NCBI RefSeq assembly: GCF_000502835.1
Contig: NZ_AYVL01000001.1
Location: forward strand, 266,042-330,041
Direction of reading: 5' to 3'
Source of the DNA: Mesorhizobium sp. LSJC280B00
GTDB taxonomy: Bacteria; Pseudomonadota; Alphaproteobacteria; Rhizobiales; Rhizobiaceae
Length of the DNA stretch: 64,000 nucleotides
The notes beneath the pieces are model-generated. The model ran no database searches. It was not told the origin of the DNA and was given only the letters and a program-made list of their open reading frames with translations. Of the stretch, positions 36,209 to 43,805 are shown piece by piece. Position 1 is the stretch's first letter; each line of letters starts with the position of its first letter. Made by a program: the position numbers and the translations under genes.

Positions 36209-36465
36209 ACCTTGCGGCCCATGCCGGCATCAATCGCGGCATAAATTTCTGCCATGGCCTTATCATGAGACACGATGCGCCCAGCTTCGACATCAGCAAG
36301 GCCGCGCTTGATACCTTCAATGATTTCAAGCTCGCGATCGACATACGCTGCGACGGCTTCACCTGCGAGGAACGACTTGCTACGCCGGGTGTCGGTTGCG
36401 ATCCGGTCGAGCTTTTCCTTTACATCGGGACTGACGCGAATTGTCATAGTGGTGCTAGCGGCCAT
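36205..36465 (-). CDS. Ribbon-helix-helix (CopG-type) antitoxin
   Basis: 86-residue antitoxin. The N-terminal MTIRVSPDVKEKLDRIATDTRRSKSFLAGEAVAAYV is a ribbon-helix-helix DNA-binding domain; the C-terminal part (VEAGRIVSHDKAMAEIYAAID) is the toxin-binding tail. Encoded first, as usual, with translational coupling to the toxin. It probably represses its own promoter just upstream of 36465. Confidence 0.9.
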   Translation of the reverse strand: MAASTTMTIRVSPDVKEKLDRIATDTRRSKSFLAGEAVAAYVDRELEIIEGIKRGLADVEAGRIVSHDKAMAEIYAAIDAGMGRKV

Positions 36466-36521
36466 AGCGGTGTCCTGTGTTGATCTGTGTACACCTTAGC
36501 ACAGAGCGCCGCGCTGGTCCA

Positions 36522-36800
36522 TTATCCCTTGACCGCCGAGCCGACGATCGAATCCACGAAGAAGCGCTGCAGGAAGGCGAAGAGCATCAATGGCGGCAGC
36601 ACGGCGAGCGTGGCGCCGGCCATGACCAGTCCTGTATTGAGGGCGCCTCTGTTGTAGCTGAGCAGGCGGCTGAGGCTAATGACGATCGGATAATCCTCTG
36701 CATTGCCCTGCAAAACTGTCAGCGGCCACAGATAGCTGTTCCAATGATAGACGAAGGCAAACAGCGCCAGTGCCGCGATCGCGGGCGCCAGACTGAATCG
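36522..36800 (-). pseudogene. C-terminal remnant of a sugar ABC transporter permease (MalG/UgpE type)
   Basis: The last about 90 residues of a CUT1 permease can be read: PAIAALALFAFVYHWNSYLWPLTV ... YNRGALNTGLVMAGATLAVLPPLMLFAFLQRFFVDSIVGSAVKG. Similarity stops abruptly near 36800; upstream codons in the same frame are unrelated. The N-terminal two-thirds of the gene and its partner genes are missing. The break marks the left junction of the mobile element. Confidence 0.8.
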
Positions 36801-36916
36801 AGGATGCGCAAAGTCCCTATTTTGCGAGGCAATCGGCGCTTCACTGTGCGGGTACAAATAGAATGTGCGACCGTGCTGGCTTCCCAGCATCAGGATAGAG
36901 CATACGCCTGTAACCT

Positions 36917-38659
36917 TCATAGCCCGATGCCGCGCTTCTTTCCCAGGTTCCAATCCACGCCCCCCGTATCCGAGCACACGACCCCGATGACTTGATTACC
37001 CAATCGCTTTTCGAGCGACGGCGACCAGGGCACGAGCTTGAATTCGAGCCCATTGTCGATCATCGCGAGCCGGCCTGAAGCCAGCGAGAAACGCCGCCGG
37101 TAAATCCCAGCCACATGATCGCCGTTGGCAGCCTTCGTGAATGAGAGGCCCGTCTCGGCGGCGAGGCGGGCACCGAGCGATTCCACCTCATGATCGTGTA
37201 GAGTATCGATCAGATTGCGCACAAGAATGACGCGCTGTCCCTCGCGCCTGGCCAGATCGCGGCTGACAAGGTGGTCGACCCGATCTTGCAGTGCCTGTCT
37301 TACGTCCCTGCCAAAGCCGCCGTCACCGAATTCGGCAGGCTCGCGTGCAACGAGTTGGCGATCGAGCCAAGTCGCGCCGGAAGCATGGACCTGCTGTTCG
37401 ATTGAGAGGTCGGAGCGGACCGCGAGCGTGACCCGGCCACCGCCATTTGCACTCGCATCGCGGCACAACTCCACGACCGAGCCCGGGTCGGAGTCTCCGG
37501 CCGCATCAGGGTCATGGAAGCGAATGTGGTGCGTGCGTCCATCAATGCCATCGACGATGGCATAGGCCGCGCCGCGCCGTTCGTCATCAAGGCCGCGTTC
37601 GAGCAGTCGGCCGATCACGGGCGCATCAATCTTTTCGGCGGCCAGCACATAGTCGGCCGTCCCTTTTTCTAGCCCATGCACAGTGAGGCTGCGGTGCATG
37701 CGCTTGATGGTGTCGCCGCGTTCACCGAGGGCGCGCAAAGTGGCCTCGGCCTCTTCGACCACCATCCACTGGCCGGGACCGATCTCGTTCGCGAGGCCCA
37801 GGCTTTCCAGTTGCCGCAGCCGGCCGACTTTGAGCCCCAGGAACTCGTCGGGCCGGCGATCAGGGTGTGGCGCGAGATCAATGATACCATGACGGTCGGC
37901 GTCACGAACAAGCTGGCGATCGAGCTGCGTCCAGCGCTCAGTGTCGACCTGGTGCTCGATGGCCTGGCGGATGTCGAGGTCCGTGCGGAGCCCAAGCGTC
38001 TGGGTGAGAATGTCGCTCGCCCGATCGCGCATGCCCTGGCGGATGTAGTCGCGCGAGATGACAAGGCTCTCGCCATCGTCGGCAACGCCGCGAACGAGGA
38101 TGTGAACGTGCGGATGTTCGGTGTTCCAGTGATCGACGGCTATCCAGTCGAGCCTCGTGCCGAGGTCGCGCTCCATGTCGACCATCAGGTCACAAGCGAA
38201 GTTCTTGAGGTCGCCGAGCTCCATTGCATCCTCCGGCGAAACGATGAAACGGAAGTGATGCCGATCATCCTTGCAGCGGTCGCAGAAGGCGTCATGATCT
38301 GCATCTTTGGTGTCGGGACCGAACATCCTCGCCTTCTCACCATCACGTGTAACACCTTCGCGGCGAAGATATTTGAGATGGGTGGCGAGTGGCGCAGACC
38401 CTCTGAACTGCCGTACCACACGGGTCTTGACGACGGCGCCGCGTGAGCTGTCAGAGATGAGGCGACTGGCGCGGATGCTCGCTGACCTGCCGCGGCCAAA
38501 CGTTGAAGCTCGCGGGGAGGTGATCCGACCCTCGCGTGTAAGGTGCCCGCCGGCGCGCTGTGTGGCCGCAAGAGCCTGGAAGATGAAGGGTCGTGCGCGC
38601 TGGCCGGCGCGGGAGCGGATGCGACCGGGGCGGACGCGAAAGCTATCGTCACGCTTCAT
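36917..38659 (-). CDS. Relaxase/mobilization nuclease with DUF3363 domain (RlxS-like)
   Basis: 580-residue VirD2-like relaxase that would nick the transfer origin. N-terminus FRVRPGRIRS...QRARPFI, then KYLRREGVTRDGEKARMFG and RHHFRFIVSPEDAMEL; the histidine motif VDHWNTEHPHVHILVRG supplies the metal site. The C-terminus ends with the family tail LVPWSPSLEKRLG...RGIGL, so the protein looks full length. ATG 38659 (MKRDDSFRVRPG) is chosen over an upstream extension. The adjacent upstream gap may contain oriT. Confidence 0.9.
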   Translation of the reverse strand: MKRDDSFRVRPGRIRSRAGQRARPFIFQALAATQRAGGHLTREGRITSPRASTFGRGRSASIRASRLISDSSRGAVVKTRVVRQFRGSAPLATHLKYLRREGVTRDGEKARMFGPDTKDADHDAFCDRCKDDRHHFRFIVSPEDAMELGDLKNFACDLMVDMERDLGTRLDWIAVDHWNTEHPHVHILVRGVADDGESLVISRDYIRQGMRDRASDILTQTLGLRTDLDIRQAIEHQVDTERWTQLDRQLVRDADRHGIIDLAPHPDRRPDEFLGLKVGRLRQLESLGLANEIGPGQWMVVEEAEATLRALGERGDTIKRMHRSLTVHGLEKGTADYVLAAEKIDAPVIGRLLERGLDDERRGAAYAIVDGIDGRTHHIRFHDPDAAGDSDPGSVVELCRDASANGGGRVTLAVRSDLSIEQQVHASGATWLDRQLVAREPAEFGDGGFGRDVRQALQDRVDHLVSRDLARREGQRVILVRNLIDTLHDHEVESLGARLAAETGLSFTKAANGDHVAGIYRRRFSLASGRLAMIDNGLEFKLVPWSPSLEKRLGNQVIGVVCSDTGGVDWNLGKKRGIGL

Positions 38660-38903
38660 GCTAGACGGCCACGAGGTGCGGTTTCCATTGAAAGACTGAA
38701 AAATTGGGAATAGCGCACATCGCTGATTGTGCCAGCACATTGCGAAATGAGACGAAAATCGTAAGGAAAACAATCGGCCGAACCGAGCCGCACCTCGCGG
38801 CCCTTTATCCTGCCAATCTCTCTGTTCTCATCCACAGCCAACCCTTCCGCCGCAATTTCCGCGACGGAACAGGCCGGAATGCAATTGAGGAGGAACGTGG
38901 CGA
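38660..38903. other. Gap upstream of the relaxase; possible oriT region
   Basis: 244 bp, locally A-rich on the plus strand (38740-38775), with a small inverted repeat GCACA (38715-38719) / TGTGC (38728-38732). Position beside the relaxase start is where oriT often lies. No nic consensus was recognised, so this is only a candidate. Confidence 0.3.
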
Positions 38904-39692
38904 TCATCGCGATATGGCTAAAGAGGGCTGAGCGAATAGGCCGGAAACAGCGTGGTTCGATTGGAAATCGGTTTCACCCGGCCGTGGCTCGATCGCGGTC
39001 AGGTCCGCAACAGGATTGCCCATTGGCGACCGCATTGCGGACGAATGAATCGCCGCAAAGATCGTCTCGCCATAACCATTGCCATCCGATGCAGTGGCGT
39101 TCCGAATGTCATGGGGATGCGCAAAGATCGTTGCACGGAGCGAGCTGGCTCTGCCCCTTCCCTGCCGCGCGCGCCGCGGACTGAGAACTGCACCATCGAG
39201 CAGCGGCGCGAGTTTCCTGACGTAGTCGACCGTCTCGCGTGGCAGCGGACGGCCGGTTATGAGATGTTCCGTGTACCGACCAGGACCGGCATTGTAAGCG
39301 GCAAGAAAGCCGCTGCGCCCGAAGCTGTCGAGCATTTCGCGAAGATATGCTGCACCTGCAAGAATGTTGTCACGCGGTTGATAGGGATCGTCACCGAGAC
39401 GGTATTTGATGCGCAGTTCTTCCCACGTCACCGGCATGATCTGCATCAAGCCCATTGCGCCCTTGCTTGAAAGCGCACGAACATCGCCGACGCTCTCAAC
39501 ATGCATGACGCCGCGCAGCAACCGCTCTGGAATGGCGAAGCGTTTTGACGCTTCCCGGATATGCCGCGACCACGGGCCAGCCGACAAGATCGTCGACTCG
39601 GAGTGCGCCGGCCGTTCACCATGAGAGGAAGCCGCTGCACCAGTTTCGGGCGCCACGAAGCCGAGCATGACACATGCGGCAAACGTCGTCAT
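38904..39692 (-). CDS. Lytic transglycosylase (conjugation-associated)
   Basis: About 262-residue soluble lytic transglycosylase that opens the peptidoglycan for DNA transfer. The catalytic region is clear: HVESVGDVRALSSKGAMGLMQIMPVTWEELR with Glu in HVES, then ILAGAAYLREMLDSFG and GFLAAYNAGPGRY. ATG 39692 yields a hydrophobic N-terminus (TTFAACVMLGFVAPETGAAA) fit for export. An ATG at 39950, five bases after the DUF736 stop and with GAGG upstream, is an alternative start that adds 86 residues. Low-complexity C-terminal tail. Confidence 0.82.
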   Translation of the reverse strand: MTTFAACVMLGFVAPETGAAASSHGERPAHSESTILSAGPWSRHIREASKRFAIPERLLRGVMHVESVGDVRALSSKGAMGLMQIMPVTWEELRIKYRLGDDPYQPRDNILAGAAYLREMLDSFGRSGFLAAYNAGPGRYTEHLITGRPLPRETVDYVRKLAPLLDGAVLSPRRARQGRGRASSLRATIFAHPHDIRNATASDGNGYGETIFAAIHSSAMRSPMGNPVADLTAIEPRPGETDFQSNHAVSGLFAQPSLAISR

Positions 39693-39954
39693 GCCTCTGT
39701 GGGCTGCATCCCGCAGACCGCAGAACCGATGCGCTGCCAGCCTGCGACGGTGTTCGCTTCCGTTAAGGGCAGGGGCTCGCCGATCGAACCGGCTTTGCCA
39801 AAACTGTGATGAAATCGGCGTCCGCAGCCACAAGCAAGTGTCCGGCCCCCTCTGGGCTGCCTCGCGGGCGGTCGGATCGAAGGGTTTGACCGGCGCGCAA
39901 TGGATCAAAAGGGTTGGCGAGAAAGATTCGTCGAAGGGCTCCAGAAGCATCTGT

Positions 39955-40281
39955 TCAGCCTCGCCCGTCGCGCTTCGATGATCGGTTCCAGTGCAGGCTC
40001 CAGACGCTGTTCTCTGCATCGGACCGAAACAGCTTGGCGCGGATCGGCTGCGTAAAGGACGGGTCGTCAATTGAGACGGAGAGGTAATCCCCAGCCTTGT
40101 CTCCGGCGCGGTCCCAAGCGGCACCGACCGCCATCCCTTCGCAATAGATCAGATGGTCGGGCGCGTTTTCGGTTTTGGATTTCTCGGCAGGCAGGATGGC
40201 AATCTTCGCCTCGATTGTTAGCGTGGAGAGATTGCCGAAGAAGCCGTCATCATTGCGCGTGAAGGTTCCGATCTGGGTCAT
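39955..40281 (-). CDS. DUF736 family protein, copy 1
   Basis: 108-residue small protein with the DUF736 pattern: MTQIGTFTRNDDGFFGNL-STLTIEAK at the start, GAAWDRAG...DYLSVSIDDPSFTQPIRAKLF in the second half. The family is widespread on alphaproteobacterial plasmids and ICEs and has no proven function. ATG 40281 follows AGGAGCACTGCA. Lies between traF-like and transglycosylase genes in the transfer block. Confidence 0.88.
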   Translation of the reverse strand: MTQIGTFTRNDDGFFGNLSTLTIEAKIAILPAEKSKTENAPDHLIYCEGMAVGAAWDRAGDKAGDYLSVSIDDPSFTQPIRAKLFRSDAENSVWSLHWNRSSKRDGRG

Positions 40282-40325
40282 TGCAGTGCTCCTTTCTGAG
40301 TGTTAGTGCGCGTCGAGCCGAGCCG

Positions 40326-40886
40326 TCACGGCTCGCTAGCGAGGGGATCGTTGGTGATATCCAGCACCGGAGTGGTGCGCTCCGTGGTCCAGACGGGAAC
40401 CGCACGGCCAACGATCGATGAGAGCGGGAGCGGGCCGAAATAGCGGCTGTCAAAACTGTCGGCTGCACCCGGGTTCATAAGGAAGACGTCGGCCTCGGCA
40501 ATGTCGCGGCAGCCCTGCCAGATGGGCAGGGGTCGACCGCGACTGTCACGCTCGCGCGCATGTCCATACGTCTTGCCGTTGACGATGATCGTTGTGCCTT
40601 GGCGACAGACGGTTGCGCCCCCGAGTGCCAAAATACGCTTCAGGAGCGGCACATTTTTCGGCAGATACCCGCGTCTTGCCATGAAGGCCGCCAATGGCTC
40701 GGGCTGCATGATGACGGCGATATTGGCAATACCGATTTTGTCGGCCGGCTGGACGCGATAGAGCCCGACGGGGATGCTCGCCGATGCGTTCCAGATGGAT
40801 ATCGGCGGATGGCTAATCCATGCCGGCGCCGCGGCGAGCACTGCGCCGCCAACCATGGTGGCGATGATCTTTGTGCGCTTGCTCAT
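40326..40886 (-). CDS. traF: TraF-like S26 signal peptidase (conjugative transfer peptidase)
   Basis: 186-residue membrane-bound serine peptidase of family S26C. A hydrophobic helix at about residues 8-24 is followed by the nucleophile motif SIPVG (Ser37) and the general-base Lys83 in LLKRILALGG; ending with DSFDSRYFGPLPLSSIVGRAVPVW, as in TraF proteins that mature or cyclise pilin. ATG 40886 overlaps the upstream ORF stop (ATGA). Confidence 0.9.
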   Translation of the reverse strand: MSKRTKIIATMVGGAVLAAAPAWISHPPISIWNASASIPVGLYRVQPADKIGIANIAVIMQPEPLAAFMARRGYLPKNVPLLKRILALGGATVCRQGTTIIVNGKTYGHARERDSRGRPLPIWQGCRDIAEADVFLMNPGAADSFDSRYFGPLPLSSIVGRAVPVWTTERTTPVLDITNDPLASEP

Positions 40887-41314
40887 GACTTGATCCCGGG
40901 GCGCAGCAGGCAAGCTTTAAGACGCTTGCCCGTGTATGGACTCGGCTGCTCGCGTGCGGCTATCCGGCTGTGGACGTGCCGCCGTTGACGCGGCGACCTG
41001 AAGGTCAGGGTTTGCTGCTGTTTCGCCGCTACCAGGCGGCGCGGTTGCAATCTCCTGGCTTGCGCGTGGATGTTTTGCGACACAGCCCAGACCAGGATGG
41101 CAGCGTTCCAAATCGTTGCCATGCCGTGCACACTTGCCGCCTCTACGCAGGTCGATTCTTCGCGCGCATGAGAGTGGATCGGTGTCAGGCGGCGGGATTT
41201 CACCAATAAGACGAGCTGCCACGCCACGACGTCCCGCGTGCTGCGTGGAGGGAAGTCGGATGAGGGGACATGAGGCAGCGCAAATTGCTGCTGAACGGTC
41301 TCGCGATACTGCAT
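40883..41314 (-). CDS. Hypothetical protein between the rdfS-like and traF genes
   Basis: 143-residue ORF that starts 17 bp after the RdfS-like gene and overlaps traF by 4 bp (ATGA), the spacing expected of a real operon member. The product is rich in Arg, Gln and His, with one short hydrophobic patch (GMATIWNAAILVWAVSQNI). No family was recognised. The start ATG 41314 has a poor ribosome site, so translation may depend on coupling or begin later. A different frame over the same bases gives a longer but less plausible ORF. Confidence 0.5.
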   Translation of the reverse strand: MQYRETVQQQFALPHVPSSDFPPRSTRDVVAWQLVLLVKSRRLTPIHSHAREESTCVEAASVHGMATIWNAAILVWAVSQNIHAQARRLQPRRLVAAKQQQTLTFRSPRQRRHVHSRIAAREQPSPYTGKRLKACLLRPGIKS

Positions 41315-41331
41315 TTTCGGTGCGCCACAGA

Positions 41332-41622
41332 TCAGGAGCTGCGGTCGCGCCTGCCGACATAGGCGGGCGCGCGGGCTGCATGGGGTTTTGCCGGCGGAAC
41401 ATAGGTCGCGTTGGCATCGCTGGTGGAAGTGCGTGCGCCCAACTCTATCCAGGCGTGCAGGTCGTTGATGTCGTAGAGAACGCGCCCGCCGACCTTTCGG
41501 TATTTTGGGCCGGTGCCGTAGGTCCGGTGCTTTTCGAGTGTGCGGGCGCAGAGCCCGACGATGGGTGCTGCCTCCTTCGTGCGCAAATACTTTTGGGGCG
41601 CGTCCGCGGGACCCTTCGACAT
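41332..41622 (-). CDS. rdfS: RdfS-like excisionase (HTH_17/AlpA-type recombination directionality factor)
   Basis: 96-residue protein with a winged HTH of the MerR/AlpA class at about 12-62: KYLRTKEAAPIVGLCARTLEKHRTYGTGPKYRKVGGRVLYDINDLHAWI. The position downstream of the FseA-like gene and upstream of traF matches rdfS of ICEMlSymR7A, whose product turns integrase toward excision. ATG 41622 has GGAGATCGAGCG just upstream. The symbol is given by synteny and domain, not by measured similarity. Confidence 0.8.
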   Translation of the reverse strand: MSKGPADAPQKYLRTKEAAPIVGLCARTLEKHRTYGTGPKYRKVGGRVLYDINDLHAWIELGARTSTSDANATYVPPAKPHAARAPAYVGRRDRSS

Positions 41623-41736
41623 CGCTCGATCTCCATTCGGTTCTGCTGTCGTCCTGGCCTGCCGGGACGCGCGAAGTGGACCATGATCGAAATGAGGAAA
41701 GGCGAGGGAGGGCAAAGATTGGGGGGCGCGTTTTTG

Positions 41737-42532
41737 CTACCCCGAAGAAGGACTTCGGCGGCCGGACTTTTCGCTGCGGTTGTGGGGGTAGAAGAGAAGA
41801 TCGCGATAGCCGCCGGCGACTAAAAAAGCTGCACGGCGTAAGATAGCTCGGACCTTGTGGCGGAGATGATGATCACGCCAATCTCGCGGCACAATCGGCT
41901 CCTGCGAAAACAGCACCTCCGCGAGCTGACGATAGGTTGCACCCGTGCGGTGACCATCATGTGCGCGTAAATTGAGGATATGCCTGATCTTGGTCTGTTG
42001 CGGCAGCGCGCCGTAAGATGGACTGGCTGCCCGGCCGTTCAGTGCGCGCCAGAACCGGCGCGCTGCATCGAGCCGCGTCTCGAATGCAGCGTCGAGCGGC
42101 AGAAGGATAGCGTTGAATTCACCGGCGCGGTCGTCAGCGACGAGATAACTTTTCCCAATTAAGGTAGACCAAATAATGTGAAGGCCTTCGTCCTGCGGCC
42201 AAACGCTGGCTCCGCCAAGGCTGGAAGGTCGAACTGTCTGATGGGATGCAGATACCCGCATGACCCTGAGCACGCGCGGCGAGGCCTGTTCTGTCCAGAT
42301 GATATTGTCAACTTTCGGAAGTCCGGCACCGGCAGTTTTGAAATCGCGCGCCCCAACGGGCGGCGAGATCGGGCTGACCGGCAGGTTCTCCAGAACCAGC
42401 GAATTGCGATGCAAGCTGGCTGCACTCTGCCACGAATTCGTCATTCCGGATCAGATACTCGGCAGCGAACTCCGTAGCCTGGTAGCTGCACATGTGTGAA
42501 TACGCCGCCGGATCGGTCCAATCGCCTTGCAC
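41737..42532 (-). CDS. fseA: FseA-like excision activator, encoded in two overlapping frames (+1 frameshift)
   Basis: Frame 1 starts at GTG 42532 (AGGA 8 nt upstream) and encodes a DUF6499 domain (DWTDPAAYSHM...EYLIRNDEF) that ends at a TGA at 42308. The +1 frame, open from 42444 to 41737, encodes a DUF2285 domain (GATYRQLAEVLFSQEPIVPRDWRDH ... GGYRDLLFYP). In ICEMlSymR7A the same pair, msi172-msi171, is joined by a programmed +1 ribosomal frameshift to make FseA, the activator of rdfS. Reading frame 1 up to Phe64 and then slipping gives WGARF-KTAGAGLPKVDNIIW, the natural junction of the fused family, and a 264-residue protein. Upstream of the rdfS-like gene, as expected. Confidence 0.8.
42340..42343 (-). 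promoter_or_regulatory. Candidate +1 ribosomal frameshift site (TTT-C) in the fseA-like gene
   Basis: On the minus strand the zero frame reads GCG CGA TTT CAA. A tRNA-Phe with anticodon GAA can slip from UUU to UUC in the +1 frame, after which AAA ACT GCC continues the DUF2285 frame. This single slip reconstructs the expected fused protein. Confidence 0.65.
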
Positions 42533-42661
42533 TGTTCCTGTCCTCTCCGCGTACCCGGATGTGAGGCGTCGGCGTCAACATTCCAGGGGGATAAGGAAGT
42601 TGGATAGTTTGAGAGTCGGCAAACCATTATGCCGATTCAGCAAAATGGAGCGCCGGCCGCG

Positions 42662-42940
42662 TCAGTGCGGAGCGCCGCCAGCGAGAAGATATCGGTAGCC
42701 GCTGGTCGTCATCCATCGCGCGCGGGCAAGATGGGTCTCCCAGGACCGGAACGCTCGTTCCGGCTCCTGCTCCGGGTCTATATGCAAGACGATCCTGGCC
42801 ACCTCTCGCCAATCGGCATCTTCCGCTGCCGCGTCAAGCAGGCGAATGTAGGTGAGCAGACGCTCCTCGTCATAGCCGGTCAGGACCGGGGCATCCGGCG
42901 CAATGTCGGCGACATCAGGATCGAGCAGCGGTTTAAGCAT
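42662..42940 (-). CDS. qseM: QseM-like antiactivator (small DUF2285 protein)
   Basis: 92-residue protein: LTGYDEERLLTYIRLLDAAAEDADWREVARIVLHIDPEQEPERA ... HLARARWMTTSGYRYLLAGG. This is a stand-alone DUF2285 domain, the same fold as the C-terminal half of the FseA-like protein. In ICEMlSymR7A, QseM binds FseA and TraR and blocks excision. Here, too, it is divergent from an XRE-type repressor. ATG 42940 has a weak ribosome site. Confidence 0.8.
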   Translation of the reverse strand: MLKPLLDPDVADIAPDAPVLTGYDEERLLTYIRLLDAAAEDADWREVARIVLHIDPEQEPERAFRSWETHLARARWMTTSGYRYLLAGGAPH

Positions 42941-43015
42941 GGTATTTGACCGTTCATATTTCGATCGCGATCTCGAAGGAGCCGTCCTTTAGATCGAGCA
43001 CCAATCATAGCGAAT

Positions 43016-43044
43016 AGGAACGATCATTCCTAGAACGATAGTTC
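43016..43044. promoter_or_regulatory. Tandem palindromic operators between qseM-like and qseC-like genes
   Basis: AGGAACGATCATTCCT (43016-43031) is a 16-bp palindrome with one mismatched pair, and GAACGATAGTTC (43033-43044) is a second palindrome sharing the GAACGAT half-site. They lie 23-51 bp before the XRE gene and 76-104 bp before the qseM-like start. Paired operators of this kind are expected for a QseC-type bistable repressor switch. Confidence 0.65.
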
Positions 43045-43066
43045 CCTTTCTGGTCCCTAATCCGTC

Positions 43067-43282
43067 ATGAATCTCAAGGAGATCATGGCGGCCAACATGC
43101 GTCGTCTGCGCCATGACCAGAACGTGACGCAGGAGGAACTGGCCGCCCGCTCTGGACTGAGCATGCGTTACGTCGGATCGATCGAGCGCGCTCGGGTCTC
43201 GGCCAGCATCAGTGTTCTTGGGAGGATCGCAACTGCGCTGAATGTGGACCCATGCGAGTTGATCAGAAAATCGGCACCGTGA
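43067..43282 (+). CDS. qseC: QseC-like XRE-family repressor
   Basis: 71-residue protein that is almost entirely an XRE/Cro HTH domain (ANMRRLRHDQNVTQEELAARSGLSMRYVGSIERARVSASISVLGRIATALNV). It is the only plus-strand gene in this part of the element and is divergent from the qseM-like gene, as qseC is in ICEMlSymR7A. It probably binds the palindromes at 43016-43044 and controls both its own and qseM transcription. Confidence 0.82.
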   Translation: MNLKEIMAANMRRLRHDQNVTQEELAARSGLSMRYVGSIERARVSASISVLGRIATALNVDPCELIRKSAP

Positions 43283-43435
43283 GTTGACGCGGGAAGCACC
43301 GCGAATTTTCGATTATCGGCGAGGCAACATGCAGGAATGAAGTCTCCAGCCGGGAACACGACAGGTAGTCGCCCCAAAGTCCGACGGAGCTCGTTGCGCA
43401 GCGACTGCGCTCATCTTGTCGTGAAAAGGAGGACG

Positions 43436-43462
43436 GCCCCGCCCTGTTCGTCCGGGCGGAGC
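43436..43462 (-). terminator. Candidate terminator downstream of the second DUF736 gene
   Basis: Inverted repeat GCTCCGCCC / GGGCGGGGC (one G-T pair), 9-nt loop, on the minus strand 14 bp after the DUF736 stop; a CCTTTTC tract follows about 7 nt later. It would stop minus-strand transcription before the convergent XRE gene. Confidence 0.5.
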
Positions 43463-43475
43463 CTTGGTCGGGGCC

Positions 43476-43805
43476 TTACTCCGCGTTGCGGCGGCCGTTG
43501 GGGCGCGACCAGATGAGGCTGTAGCCTTCGCCTTCCTCATCGTTGAAGAGGTTGGCGTAGATCGGAGCAGTGAAGCTCGGATCGTCCAGCTTCACGCCGA
43601 GATAGTCGCGGCCGTCATTGGAGCGCTTGGACCATGCGGCGCCGATCTCGACCCGCCCGACGAAGACACGGTGGCTGGGGGCGCTGTCGCCAGAGCGGTT
43701 GGTCTCGGGCACGACGCGGACGTTCTTGGTCTGGAGCGAGAGAGTGACGATTTCGCCGGTGAACTCGTTGTTGCCGGTCCTCTTGAAGGTTCCGATTATC
43801 GCCAT
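43476..43805 (-). CDS. DUF736 family protein, copy 2
   Basis: 109-residue DUF736 protein ([33 protein letters not shown], then [39 protein letters not shown]). It differs clearly from copy 1 at 39955. ATG 43805 follows AGGAGAAAACTC. Members of this form are usually found next to replication/partition modules of alphaproteobacterial ICEs. Function unknown. Confidence 0.88.
   Translation of the reverse strand: MAIIGTFKRTGNNEFTGEIVTLSLQTKNVRVVPETNRSGDSAPSHRVFVGRVEIGAAWSKRSNDGRDYLGVKLDDPSFTAPIYANLFNDEEGEGYSLIWSRPNGRRNAE

Noticed and set aside
40917-41417. 166-residue alternative frame over the rdfS-traF interval
   Set aside because: Overlaps the rdfS-like gene and lacks the operon spacing that the 143-residue frame shows.
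42308-42444. Treating the fseA-like gene as a plain pseudogene
   Set aside because: The slip site, natural junction and known +1 frameshift in the homologous element make programmed frameshifting the better reading.
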